From the NCBI GenBank assembly GCA_002687905.1, contig NZBM01000014.1, positions 1-44,383 on the forward strand: a DNA stretch of 44,383 nt. The letters run 5' to 3'. A model generated the notes under the pieces. It saw only the letters and a program-made list of their open reading frames with translations. It searched no databases and was not told the DNA's origin. This stretch comes from a bacterium (lineage in GTDB: Bacteria > Patescibacteriota > Minisyncoccia > Phycocordibacterales > JABMNX01). The translations under genes were made by a program, and so were the position numbers. Within the stretch, counting starts at the first letter, position 1; each line of letters opens with the position of its first letter. Shown here piece by piece: positions 15,528 to 22,290 of the stretch.

Positions 15528-17153
15528 TTTTCTGTACACAAATACACGCCCCCGTAGTTCAAGGGATAGAATACAAGTTTGCGGAACTTGCGATCCAGGT
15601 TCGAGTCCTGGCGAGGGCACCAGAATTTGACTTGTCGGCATTTGACCGACGGACGAGTGGGCAGCCCGCAGGACTGCCCATTGGTTTTGCCCCACAACAA
15701 CGCCGTTTTTTGGCGTGCCGCCTGTGGCGGCACGCAGGTTTTTCTCGCCGAGGCGGAGGTTCGAGCCAAAGATTTCTTTGGCGCAGACCTTTTTCGCAAA
15801 AAGGTCTGAATCAGAAGCGATTTCGTTAAGACGCTGAGCGGTTTTTAGCCAATCTTGGAAAGGTTCGAGCCAATCATTCTGCTTGCGTGAAAGAGAAGTG
15901 ATTTTTTCTTCAAGCGACTTCTTTTGCGAGAGTAGTTTTGCTTTTTCCGTGCGATACACACTACGCTCAATATCCTGCTCCAAATATCCGTCAAGAAGTC
16001 GCTGGAGTTTTGTTTGTATAGTTGCGATTTTCTCCTCTTCCTCTTTCACGCAAGCAGTCAAAGACTGGGCGGAATTTTTGTAGTCTTGCGAAGCAAGTCG
16101 ATTAAGTTCGTCCGCCCAGTCTTTGGGCAAAGAAACTTTTTGAATGAGGCATGATAGTTGCTTGTCTAATTCTTCCTTACGAATACAGGGTTCGGGACAT
16201 TTGATTGATTTGTGTTTCTTCGTGCAGTGATAATACACATACTCATGCACATTACCGTTCTTTTGTTTCTTGACTCTGTATTCGCCCGTGATCATCATGC
16301 CGCATGAAGCGCAGGAGATAAGTCCGCAAAAAGGTTGCGGTTCATTTTTGGGTTTGCGCTCTGGCTGACCACGTTGCTTGAGCATTGCCTGCGCTTCATC
16401 AAAAAGTTTCTTTGTAATGATTGGCTCGTGCTTTCCTTCGTGTATTTCACCACCGTATTTGAACAGACCAACATAAAACGGATTGGAAAGGATAAAAGCC
16501 GCTCGCGTCTTGGAGATTCTCTTTCCGGAACGCGTGGTGATATTGTGCTTCGCCAAAAAGTCTGCAACATCTTCCAGCCGCATATCACCTTGTGTGTATT
16601 TTTCAAAAGCCAAGCGGATAACTTTTGCTGATTTCTTCTCCACAACGATTGTTTTGATGCGTGGGTCATTCAAGTATCCAACAGGCGCTTGGCTTGGAAA
16701 GATACCCATGCGAACTTTTTGGCGAAGGCCTCTTTTCGTGTTCTCGGAAAGAGAATCGACGTAGTATTTGCTTTGGACAAATGCCATCGACAATGTGAAC
16801 TTGCCTTGCGGTGTATTTTCAAACCAGTGGCTCGGAAATTTGAGGCTCGCAAGAGTATCGATGTCCAGAAAGTACACAATCTGTCCGCCGTCCACGGAAT
16901 TACGCGCGAGGCGATCTGGGTGCCAACTGATGATGCCGTTTGCTTCACCACTTTCTATGCGCCGCACCATTTCGCCAAAAATGGGACGCCCTGGAACTTT
17001 CGCGGTTTGCTTTTCTACAAACTCATCAACAATATGCAAACTTTCATTTTTGGCGAAAGCGCGCAATTCCGTGAGCTGCGATTCAATACTCATCACTTGT
17101 TTGTCCTCAACATCGGTACTCTTGCGAGCGTACAAAAAGTATTTTTGATTCAT
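15510..17153 (-). CDS. large serine recombinase
   Basis: Read from ATG 17153, the protein has the resolvase catalytic domain (YARKSTDVEDKQ with nucleophile Ser; SWHPDRLARN), a recombinase domain (APVGYLNDPR, RAAFILSNPFYVGLFKYGG) and a zinc ribbon (CGLISCASCGMM ... YYHCTKK ... IKCPEP). A coiled coil (about 400-450) and a tail follow. Such enzymes join or invert DNA between short att sites. The frame has no stop before it crosses the tRNA-Arg gene, so its last 30 or so residues are the antisense of the tRNA and its promoter. No obvious Shine-Dalgarno precedes the ATG, and the 5' leader is highly structured. A 148-bp inverted repeat includes the tail-coding part. Confidence 0.9.
   Translation of the reverse strand: MNQKYFLYARKSTDVEDKQVMSIESQLTELRAFAKNESLHIVDEFVEKQTAKVPGRPIFGEMVRRIESGEANGIISWHPDRLARNSVDGGQIVYFLDIDTLASLKFPSHWFENTPQGKFTLSMAFVQSKYYVDSLSENTKRGLRQKVRMGIFPSQAPVGYLNDPRIKTIVVEKKSAKVIRLAFEKYTQGDMRLEDVADFLAKHNITTRSGKRISKTRAAFILSNPFYVGLFKYGGEIHEGKHEPIITKKLFDEAQAMLKQRGQPERKPKNEPQPFCGLISCASCGMMITGEYRVKKQKNGNVHEYVYYHCTKKHKSIKCPEPCIRKEELDKQLSCLIQKVSLPKDWADELNRLASQDYKNSAQSLTACVKEEEEKIATIQTKLQRLLDGYLEQDIERSVYRTEKAKLLSQKKSLEEKITSLSRKQNDWLEPFQDWLKTAQRLNEIASDSDLFAKKVCAKEIFGSNLRLGEKNLRAATGGTPKNGVVVGQNQWAVLRAAHSSVGQMPTSQILVPSPGLEPGSQVPQTCILSLELRGRVFVYRKTVPDN
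15548..15622 (+). tRNA. tRNA-Arg (anticodon GCG)
   Basis: A full cloverleaf can be drawn: acceptor GCCCCCG with CGAGGGC (one C-A mismatch at the fifth pair), D stem GTTC/GAAT, anticodon stem CAAGT/ACTTG around TTGCGGA (anticodon 15581-15583), 4-nt variable loop, and T arm CCAGG-TTCGAGT-CCTGG. The discriminator is A15619 and CCA is encoded (15620-15622). A GCG anticodon reads CGC/CGU. The last 6 nt are part of the 148-bp inverted repeat, and the serine recombinase frame runs antisense through it, as expected of an integration site. Confidence 0.85.
15617..15764 (+). repeat. 148-bp inverted repeat, left copy
   Basis: It starts with the GCACCA of the tRNA-Arg 3' end and runs into the recombinase tail codons. 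It matches 17351-17498 in inverted orientation with no length change and roughly ten substitutions by eye. Confidence 0.92.
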
Positions 17154-17166
17154 AATATTTTGTAAA

Positions 17167-17262
17167 AGCAGAAAGGACCACTCCAGTGTTGTAACCTTAA
17201 CGTTAGTCAAGATATCTGGAATAGCCCTTTCTGCTGACTAACTAATAATTGGTTACAACACT
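17167..17262 (-). promoter_or_regulatory. structured recombinase leader with nested and interleaved inverted repeats
   Basis: Three inverted-repeat pairs occupy the recombinase 5' leader. AGTGTTGTAACC (17185-17196) pairs with 17251-17262. GTTAGTCA (17202-17209) pairs with 17235-17242, inside the first pair. AGCAGAAAGG (17167-17176) pairs with 17226-17235, which lies in the loop of the second pair, giving a pseudoknot topology 14 bp before the start codon. It could control translation or be a recombinase binding site. Confidence 0.65.
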
Positions 17263-17265
17263 TTC

Positions 17266-17271
17266 ATTATA
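17266..17271 (-). promoter_or_regulatory. -10 of the recombinase promoter
   Basis: The minus strand reads TGC-TATAAT, a perfect extended -10; a -35 is weak. Transcription would start within the outer arm of the leader structure (17251-17262). Confidence 0.6.
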
Positions 17272-17350
17272 GCAAAACTTTGCATTTCTCAAAAATCAAA
17301 AATTCTTTTTGTATCCAAAGCAAATACTACAAACAAAATTGCTTCTGATG

Positions 17351-17498
17351 TCGAACCTCCGCCTCGGCGAGAAAAACCTGCGCGCCGCCGCAGGCGACGC
17401 GCCGCAAAACGGCGTTGTTGTGGGGCAAAACCAATGGGCAGTCCTGCGGGCTGCCCATGCGTCCGTCGGTCAAATGCCGACAAGTCAAATTCTGGTGC
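17351..17498 (-). repeat. 148-bp inverted repeat, right copy
   Basis: Inverted copy of 15617-15764. It begins TCGAACCTCCGCCTCGGCGA on the plus strand and ends TTCTGGTGC. Its last bases overlap the left inverted end of the adjacent 3.7-kb element. Confidence 0.92.
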
Positions 17499-17509
17499 GT
17501 CTATTTTAC
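17495..17509 (+). repeat. 15-bp terminal inverted repeat, left
   Basis: GTGCGTCTATTTTAC; exact inverted copy at 21149-21163. It overlaps the end of the 148-bp inverted repeat by four bases. Confidence 0.8.
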
Positions 17510-17710
17510 CAAGCTCGAAACCATTTTCAAAACAAAAGGTGATTCACGCGCCGAGCGCGTGCCAATTCCAAATCACATCGTACGCTCCGATTGCGTGGTA
17601 ATACGAACAAAGAAAGCGGAGCTCGCAAGCTCGCACAGTATCTCGTCCACCTGCGGGCGGACGAACAACGACGAACACAGGGCGCGCCATCGCCCTCGTA
17701 ACCTCGGGCG

Positions 17711-17823
17711 ACCGTCCGACCAAAACCGTTTCCTTTCATTTTTGTGCGGCTCCCCCCTCAAACCCCCCGCCGCGAAGCGGAAAAAAGAAAGGTAAGGAAA
17801 CGGTTTTGTCGGTCGGGTTCGCT
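17711..17823 (+). repeat. 113-bp internal inverted repeat, left
   Basis: It contains ACCAAAACCGTTTCCTTTC and, after a GC-rich centre (CCGCCGCGAAGCGG), GAAAGGTAAGGAAACGG. The repeat unit is therefore itself an imperfect palindrome. Nearly identical to 20902-21013 inverted. Confidence 0.9.
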
Positions 17824-18114
17824 ACCAATTTTTTAATACACAAAACCCCCGCACAATGGTGGGCTCGGGGATGTTTCCGCCAGAGGCGGATAAATAGTAA
17901 GAAATTCAATATCCAAACTCCGAGGAGGGAGATTTTTGCGCGAAGCGCAAAAGTTGGATCTCAAATTTCATTCCCACAAGCTCACCATTGTACGGGGGTT
18001 CATTTTCCTTTGCGATACTCCCTCCTCGCGAGTTCGCTACATGTTGCACATATTTGTTTGTTACTCTTATATCTGTTTGAAAATTCCAACAAATTTTGAA
18101 ATTCTCAAAAGATA
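17824..18114 (-). other. non-coding tail of the 485-aa transcription unit
   Basis: No gene is seen. On the minus strand a 22-bp stem with G-U pairs (17979-18000 with 17844-17865) encloses about 113 nt and is followed by TTTTGTG, a terminator-like end. Inside and beside it are an inverted pair of the 10-mer: CTCCCTCCTC at 18018-18027 and GAGGAGGGAG at 17922-17931 (plus strand). A small GCGCGAAGCGC hairpin lies at 17938-17948. Confidence 0.55.
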
Positions 18115-18143
18115 GGACGAGTTGAGTTCCACTCAACTCGTCC
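18104..18143 (-). terminator. terminator of the 485-aa gene
   Basis: A 13-bp perfect stem GGACGAGTTGAGT/ACTCAACTCGTCC (18115-18127 with 18131-18143) with a 3-nt loop is followed on the minus strand by TATCTTTT. Confidence 0.88.
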
Positions 18144-18190
18144 AAGTAAACCAGTGGAGACATCCGTGTCTCCAAACCTCCTACCGCTTA

Positions 18191-19648
18191 TTAGCTCACC
18201 ATTGCTACTCGTTCCGCCTCGGACAAGTGCTTGCACACCTGACCGCCACCGTTGTAGCTGTACCAGCTGCTATTGGTTGCTCCGTTGCCGGTGCGACCAC
18301 GGTCGCGGAAGAACAACTCGCCGCCAGGTCCACGGTACCAGTAATCAATGATACCGGCACCGAATGCCTTTGAGGTGATCTCCACCTCCGGCTCGTCGTT
18401 GGACTCCTTGCGGAATCCGAGAGCCTCCATGGTCTGCTCCGTCGGACCGAGAAGCTCGATGACTTCCGACCCGGACGGCAGCGACGCACCATCGCCAGCC
18501 GACTTCTCGATGAGTTTGAACAACTCACGAGCATCGGCATCGTAGATGCCGTCACCGTCGGCAGTGGTCACATTGTGCGATTCGCGGTTGTGAGCGTAAT
18601 GCTCACTAACCGAGAACCGACCCGAGCGACCACCCAGCTCAAGGCGTACCTCGTAGCGGTAATGGTAATACTGTCCGTCGTACGGATGGTTGTCCGCAAG
18701 GCGGATGGAAGTCACGACGACCTCCTCCGATTCCTTGCGGGTTCCCCACTCGTCGATGGCGGCTTTCAGTACATCCTGTACTTTTTGCCACTTCTCGGCG
18801 ACGAACATCTTATCGCCCTTGCGAGCGACCCAGACCAGCGAACGGCTGCCGAAGCGACCGATCGCGAGTCCGGCGAAGACCTTGATTCCGTTCTCTGCAA
18901 GTTCGGACTCCACCGCGTGGTGGATACTGTCACTTGCCTCGTTTGGGAACAAGGCTATGCGGCGCTCGGCGAGCCAATCTCTTGCCTGCTGGTACGACGG
19001 GCGCACCAGCTTGTTTTTGTCGTAGTCCCACTCGCCTCGGATTTCCATTCCGAGGGTTGCGGCGGAAGTGATAACCGCAGTCTTGCCGACGGAGCGAGTC
19101 CGCAGCAGAGCGTTGATCACATCCCGCCATGCGGGGGCGAAGTCGCCCTCGTACGCGGCCAGAATGGCCTCGGAGCGACGGCGTACCTTCCAGAGGAGCC
19201 GTTCCAGATTCCCCGGGCTGGGGAAACGGGAGACGACCTCCCAGAGATCGCAGTAGGTGTAATCGGAGTTGATGCCCCGACTACTCTGCGTTCTCTCGAT
19301 CATCTTCCGGACTGCCGGAAGAGTGGTTGCCGCCTTGAGCCAGCCGCCAAAGCGAGCATGGCTCTCGATCTCCTTGTCTGCCTCTTCCAGAGGCAGACGA
19401 CGCCCGTAGGCGCCGACCGTTCCGACGCTACCGGACATCTGCGACCGCACGATGTTGTGCGGCAGATAATGCCCAGTCGCCTCCTGAAAGGCATAAACGC
19501 CTTCCTCGGCGAGGAGCGCGAGCCCCTCGGCGGAGACGTAGCGGGTGCCGGCGTTGTCGATGTTGCGCTGTTCGGCGCGGACATCCGCCAGTACCGCATT
19601 CATGTTGGTCAAGTCGTAGTCGTGATGATTGTTGCGTTGGTTGCTCAT
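18191..19648 (-). CDS. GC-rich 485-aa protein of unknown function inside the inverted-repeat element
   Basis: No family is recognised. The protein is soluble, with no signal or TM. It has a His/Asn-rich start, a helical first half (LEEADKEIESHARFGGWLKAA; RLLWKVRRRSEAILAAYEGDF), SVGKTAVITSAATLG in the middle, and a beta-rich second half (YYHYRYEVRLELGGRSGRFSV; IDYWYRGPGGELFFRDRGR) with repeated Tyr. The SVGKTAV run is not a convincing P-loop. The start is supported by GGAG 8 nt upstream and by promoters at 20407-20518; a terminator follows the stop. The opposite strand has a 387-codon open frame, which I regard as a GC-rich shadow. Its very long leader suggests heavy post-transcriptional control. 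Confidence 0.75.
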   Translation of the reverse strand: MSNQRNNHHDYDLTNMNAVLADVRAEQRNIDNAGTRYVSAEGLALLAEEGVYAFQEATGHYLPHNIVRSQMSGSVGTVGAYGRRLPLEEADKEIESHARFGGWLKAATTLPAVRKMIERTQSSRGINSDYTYCDLWEVVSRFPSPGNLERLLWKVRRRSEAILAAYEGDFAPAWRDVINALLRTRSVGKTAVITSAATLGMEIRGEWDYDKNKLVRPSYQQARDWLAERRIALFPNEASDSIHHAVESELAENGIKVFAGLAIGRFGSRSLVWVARKGDKMFVAEKWQKVQDVLKAAIDEWGTRKESEEVVVTSIRLADNHPYDGQYYHYRYEVRLELGGRSGRFSVSEHYAHNRESHNVTTADGDGIYDADARELFKLIEKSAGDGASLPSGSEVIELLGPTEQTMEALGFRKESNDEPEVEITSKAFGAGIIDYWYRGPGGELFFRDRGRTGNGATNSSWYSYNGGGQVCKHLSEAERVAMVS

Positions 19649-19709
19649 GGCAATCTCCAGGTCAGTAGTTTCAGAAAAATTTGCTTGCTTGGGAGAGCAA
19701 ATGAGCCAT

Positions 19710-19760
19710 TTTCACAGCTCTCTTTATTCCCTTTATAAAGAAACAAAGAGAGCTGTGAAA
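19710..19760 (-). promoter_or_regulatory. 16-bp leader hairpin before the 485-aa gene
   Basis: Perfect stem TTTCACAGCTCTCTTT (19710-19725) with AAAGAGAGCTGTGAAA (19745-19760) and a 19-nt loop, about 60 nt upstream of the start codon. No T-run follows, so it is more likely a regulatory structure than a terminator. Confidence 0.65.
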
Positions 19761-19885
19761 TTCGCGGTAGGTTTTCAAAGAACAATTCTCCTTTTAAGGA
19801 GATTCCTGAAAGAAAAAGATGGTTTAAGTCTCTTGCTTTCAGCCGATCTCCTTACAAGAACGGTCGGTAAACATTTTTCATCCCG

Positions 19886-19984
19886 TTAGATATAGCTTTC
19901 TGGGTTGGGGGCGAGTTTGCGGTCGCGCCATACCCGAAGCGTGTTTACCTTGGCAAACAAGATGGTCATTGTATTGTGTCTCAC
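19886..19984 (-). CDS. possible 32-aa leader ORF
   Basis: A GTG start lies 4 nt after a GAGGAGGGAG 10-mer (19989-19998), an ideal Shine-Dalgarno distance. The frame encodes 32 residues ending LRVWRDRKLAPNPESYI. It lies in the leader of the 485-aa gene, 240 bp upstream. It might be a leader peptide, or chance; only one of the four leader 10-mers has such a good start near it. Confidence 0.35.
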   Translation of the reverse strand: MRHNTMTILFAKVNTLRVWRDRKLAPNPESYI

Positions 19985-19988
19985 CGCA

Positions 19989-20361
19989 CTCCCTCCTCTT
20001 TCCAGACTTACCGGCTCTGGTACCGCCAAGCACTTTGTTAAGTACTCAGTCAGGGGTGCGGAACAATGCAATACCCATCTCCTTGTAAAGAACTGATTTC
20101 GGTTGAGCACTTGCTCGACCTATCTCCCTCCTCATATTGTTGAGAGAATGATGGGGATGAGTTGTTTATGAAGTGTATGGCCTAAAAATATATTACTTTG
20201 TGCCTCGCTTCACTATCTCTCCCTCCTCTCCATCATTCCTTCAACAAAAAACGGTCGCAAACTTTCTTCCAATTCCTGAAAGGGAGCTTGCGACCGGTTT
20301 CTGGTCTCACAAACAGATACAGGGTATAATTGTCTTGTATCTGATCTGTGACTCCCTCCTC
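19989..20361 (-). repeat. four copies of 10-mer GAGGAGGGAG in one leader
   Basis: Minus-strand GAGGAGGGAG occurs at 20352-20361, 20219-20228, 20124-20133 and 19989-19998, at steps of 133, 95 and 135 nt. All are in non-coding leader sequence between the tandem promoters and the 485-aa gene. Two more copies lie beyond the gene (18018-18027 minus; 17922-17931 plus). Each is a near-perfect anti-Shine-Dalgarno match, so they could seat ribosomes, but most lack a good start codon. Confidence 0.85.
20246..20296 (-). terminator. terminator-like hairpin inside the leader (possible attenuator)
   Basis: On the minus strand CGGTCGCAAGCT (20285-20296) pairs with AGTTTGCGACCG (20252-20263), followed by TTTTTTGTTG. 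It is preceded by a CAGATACA/TGTATCTG hairpin (about 20313-20344). It lies roughly 110-150 nt after the predicted start site, so transcription could stop here before reaching the gene unless antitermination occurs. Confidence 0.65.
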
Positions 20362-20406
20362 AAGGATTCACTATGTTGTTTTCAAAACTTCATCGTAACT
20401 GCCAAC

Positions 20407-20435
20407 AGTATAGCATAGTACGTTCAGTTTGTCAA
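20407..20435 (-). promoter_or_regulatory. promoter P2 of the 485-aa unit
   Basis: TTGACA (20430-20435), 17-nt spacer ending TGC, TATACT (20407-20412), read on the minus strand. Near-consensus with extended -10. Confidence 0.85.
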
Positions 20436-20489
20436 GCGTTTGTTCAACTCCGCATTTCTTCCGTTCCGTATTTCTCATCATCCACATAC

Positions 20490-20518
20490 ATCATAGCATA
20501 TTTGATATTACTTGTCAA
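20490..20518 (-). promoter_or_regulatory. promoter P1 of the 485-aa unit
   Basis: TTGACA (20513-20518), 17-nt spacer ending TGC, TATGAT (20490-20495) on the minus strand, 83 bp upstream of P2. The tandem pair shares its layout. Confidence 0.85.
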
Positions 20519-20628
20519 GCCCTGAAAAGTGGCGTAAATAAAGTGTTTTTGGGAGGCCTGTTTTTCTTTTATGTCCGAAAACAGGCATTTGCGCGCAGAT
20601 TGGGAGGGTGGGCAAGCGCATATATTCT

Positions 20629-20670
20629 GCTTGTGTTGTTTGTAAAAACAACACAAGCCGCTTTTCTTTT
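20629..20670 (+). terminator. intrinsic terminator, plus strand
   Basis: A 12-bp stem GCTTGTGTTGTT/AACAACACAAGC (20629-20640 with 20647-20658) followed by CGCTTTTCTTTT. No plus-strand gene is recognised just upstream, so what it ends is unclear. Confidence 0.7.
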
Positions 20671-20901
20671 CGCACAATTACCACAAAACTCTCAACGAAG
20701 CCGAAGAGCGAGCCACGAGAACGCTCACGAGGCATACGAGCGATAGCGAGTGCCAGTCGGAAGCGTTTCTCGTGAGCGAGCGAACTTTCAAGTTACCACG
20801 GGCGTCCGCTATGTAGCGCCAAGTTCGCAAAGGAACGGAAAAACGGCGAGTGTTATTTCGTAAGAAATGCATTTATGAACGAGCCGTTTTGGAGTGACTG
20901 A
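20671..20901. other. non-coding spacer in the element
   Basis: Rich in short inverted words such as CGAGAACGCTCACGAGG / CTCGTGAGCGAGCG around 20718-20785. No credible gene, RBS or promoter is seen on either strand. Confidence 0.4.
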
Positions 20902-21013
20902 AGCGAACCCGACCGACAAAACCGTTTCCTTACCTTTCTTTTTTCCGCTTCGCGGCGGGGTGTGGGGGGAGCCGCAAAAAATTGAAAGGAAACGGTTTTG
21001 GTCGGGCGGACGG
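20902..21013 (-). repeat. 113-bp internal inverted repeat, right
   Basis: Inverted copy of 17711-17823, with a few differences in the poly-C/G centre and a 4-bp difference at the outer end. Confidence 0.9.
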
Positions 21014-21148
21014 CGGAACGAAGTGGAGCCGTTGGCGCGGCTGAGCGTGTCGTACTGAATTACCACCTTATCGGAGCGTACGCTTCGCGTCCGTATCACT
21101 GCGCGCTCCGCGTGTAAGTCAGTTATCTTGGAAAAAGGTACGAGCAGT

Positions 21149-21163
21149 GTAAAATAGACGCAC
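21149..21163 (-). repeat. 15-bp terminal inverted repeat, right
   Basis: GTAAAATAGACGCAC on the plus strand, the exact complement of 17495-17509. Confidence 0.8.
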
Positions 21164-21171
21164 AAAGCGTA

Positions 21172-21245
21172 AAAGAAAAATCGACTCAACCCGCCTTGAC
21201 GACGAGGCAGGTCGAATGAGTCGCGAATTTTGGCTTAAAACAAAG
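21172..21245 (-). terminator. orphan terminator sharing sequence with the end of holA
   Basis: On the minus strand, a stem built from CGACTCA and GACCTGCC/GGCGGG arms (about 21180-21226) is followed by GATTTTTCTTTT. The flank AAGCCAAAATTCGCGACTCA matches AAGCCAAAATTTGCGACCCA at the 3' end of the delta-subunit gene (26897-26916). No minus-strand gene ends here, so it looks like a relic or a mobile terminator. Confidence 0.55.
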
Positions 21246-21264
21246 GTTTTTCAATACATCTAAC

Positions 21265-21293
21265 TTGACAAAACAGCTAAAATGCGCTAGCAT
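21265..21293 (+). promoter_or_regulatory. promoter of the nucleoside hydrolase cassette
   Basis: TTGACA (21265-21270), 17-nt spacer, TAGCAT (21288-21293). The ACTTGACAAAAC start is shared with the promoter at 8405-8433. Confidence 0.8.
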
Positions 21294-21350
21294 TCTGGCA
21301 AGTAAGTTCTTTTCCATTTTTCCATTTCGAACCAAGAAAGGAGGTTCGCT

Positions 21351-22259
21351 ATGTGGCGCATTCTTTTTGCGACGCTTTTTGCGGTCCTCCTCTCGTGGAC
21401 CGCAGAAGCAAAAAAGCAGGTCTGGATCGACGCCGATCCAGCCTGCGGAGAGATGCTCCAGACGTCAGACCCTGACGACTGCGTTGCCATCCTGATGGCT
21501 ATCCGCTCAGGTAGCTTTGAGATCGCAGGTATCAGTACTGTCGGGGGAAATGCCAGACTTCCAGATACGTGGCAGGTCGCACTTCGGCTTGTCGATGGCT
21601 CACACCCCATCTACCGAGGCAGCTTCTCTTGTAAATCAAGGGATGTATTTGCATTTGCTCAAGCTGCAGAGCGTGGTGGACTGACCGTGCTTGCGCTCGG
21701 TCCGCTCACCAACATCGCACGCTACCTAAAGTGCCGCCCAGATCTTGCAGAGAAGATCAAGCAGATCGTCTTCGTGGGATCACGTCGTCATGACGAAGAG
21801 TTCGTCATAAACGACAGCTGGCTGACTGGGTTCTCTTTGCGAGACCTCAACGTAGAGCATGACCCACAAGCAGTCGAAGACGTTCTCTCGACTGGTGTTG
21901 CGATTCGCTACGTTCCATTTGCGGCTGGAAACGCAGTGCACATTGCCTACGGGGAGTTCGCTGGGTCACACCCAAACCTTCCCGAGTGGCTGATGGAACG
22001 TATTCGCGACTGGGGTGCAACCCAGTGGCTTTTCCTCGGAGCAGACGGTCGCGTTCCGTTTGACGAAATGGCAGTTGCGCTACTTCTTGACGAGAACGAG
22101 CAACTCTTCAGCTGCGAGCCAGTCCAAGGGCAAATGGTCGCAGGAAACCTCATCGTTGAGCTTGCACAAGGTGCAAGCGGAAACGAAGAAGTCTGCCTGC
22201 CCACAGACAAAGAAGGAGTTCGAAAACTAATCCTTTCGGCAGTTGCCGGAGGAACCTAA
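21351..22259 (+). CDS. GC-rich cassette: secreted inosine/uridine-type nucleoside hydrolase
   Basis: The 302-residue protein has a signal peptide (about 1-20, cut near AEA). It has the family's N-terminal Asp cluster in altered form (VWIDADPACGEM...SDPDDCVAIL, normally DxDPGxDDxxAI) and the typical LTVLALGPLTNIARYL segment, then a late conserved region around NVEHDPQAVEDVL. These enzymes hydrolyse N-ribosides at a calcium held by the Asp cluster. An insertion of about nine residues splits the Asp motif, so activity and substrate are uncertain. A GGAGGT Shine-Dalgarno, its own promoter and a terminator overlapping the stop mark it as a self-contained unit. An exported enzyme could salvage bases from host or environmental nucleosides. 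Confidence 0.82.
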   Translation: MWRILFATLFAVLLSWTAEAKKQVWIDADPACGEMLQTSDPDDCVAILMAIRSGSFEIAGISTVGGNARLPDTWQVALRLVDGSHPIYRGSFSCKSRDVFAFAQAAERGGLTVLALGPLTNIARYLKCRPDLAEKIKQIVFVGSRRHDEEFVINDSWLTGFSLRDLNVEHDPQAVEDVLSTGVAIRYVPFAAGNAVHIAYGEFAGSHPNLPEWLMERIRDWGATQWLFLGADGRVPFDEMAVALLLDENEQLFSCEPVQGQMVAGNLIVELAQGASGNEEVCLPTDKEGVRKLILSAVAGGT

Positions 22260-22286
22260 AAGGGACGCCGTGCGCGTCCCTTTCTG
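22257..22286. terminator. bidirectional terminator overlapping a stop codon
   Basis: AAAGGGACGC/GCGTCCCTTT hairpin starting in the TAA of the nucleoside hydrolase gene, with T-runs on both sides. It also serves the converging rpsT gene. Confidence 0.85.
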
Positions 22287-22290
22287 ATTT

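Larger units (their letters stand above)
17351..17542 (+). pseudogene. orphan recombinase C-terminal tail (alternative tail)
   Basis: On the plus strand this copy of the inverted repeat encodes SNLRLGEKNLRAAAGD...NQWAVLRAAH...PTSQIL, the same tail as the recombinase, then a different end (VRLFYQARNHFQNKR) and a stop at 17542. There is no catalytic part. If the segment between the repeats were inverted, the recombinase frame would join this tail in frame. It may be a relic of another integration or a functional alternate end. Confidence 0.6.
17495..21163. mobile_element. 3.7-kb element with inverted ends and no recognised transposase
   Basis: The ends are 15-bp perfect inverted repeats: GTGCGTCTATTTTAC (17495-17509) and its complement at 21149-21163. 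Just inside, about 90 bp on each side (17536-17600 and 21050-21120) are a diverged inverted match sharing CGTACGCTCCGAT and GTGGTAAT. A closer 113-bp inverted pair follows (17711-17823 and 20902-21013). The centre holds the 485-aa gene and its long leader. No direct target duplication is evident. It may be a non-autonomous element using the neighbouring recombinase, a foldback element, or a composite of several insertions. Confidence 0.6.

Noticed and set aside
17527-17795. Several overlapping short frames on both strands near 17.6 kb
   Set aside because: They lie in the inverted-repeat arm with palindromic GC-rich DNA; none has an RBS or a recognisable protein.
18575-19738. 387-codon open frame on the plus strand opposite the 485-aa gene
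   Set aside because: The frame lies antisense in GC-rich DNA where stops are rare. It has no Shine-Dalgarno or promoter, its composition is odd, and the minus-strand gene has promoter, RBS and terminator.
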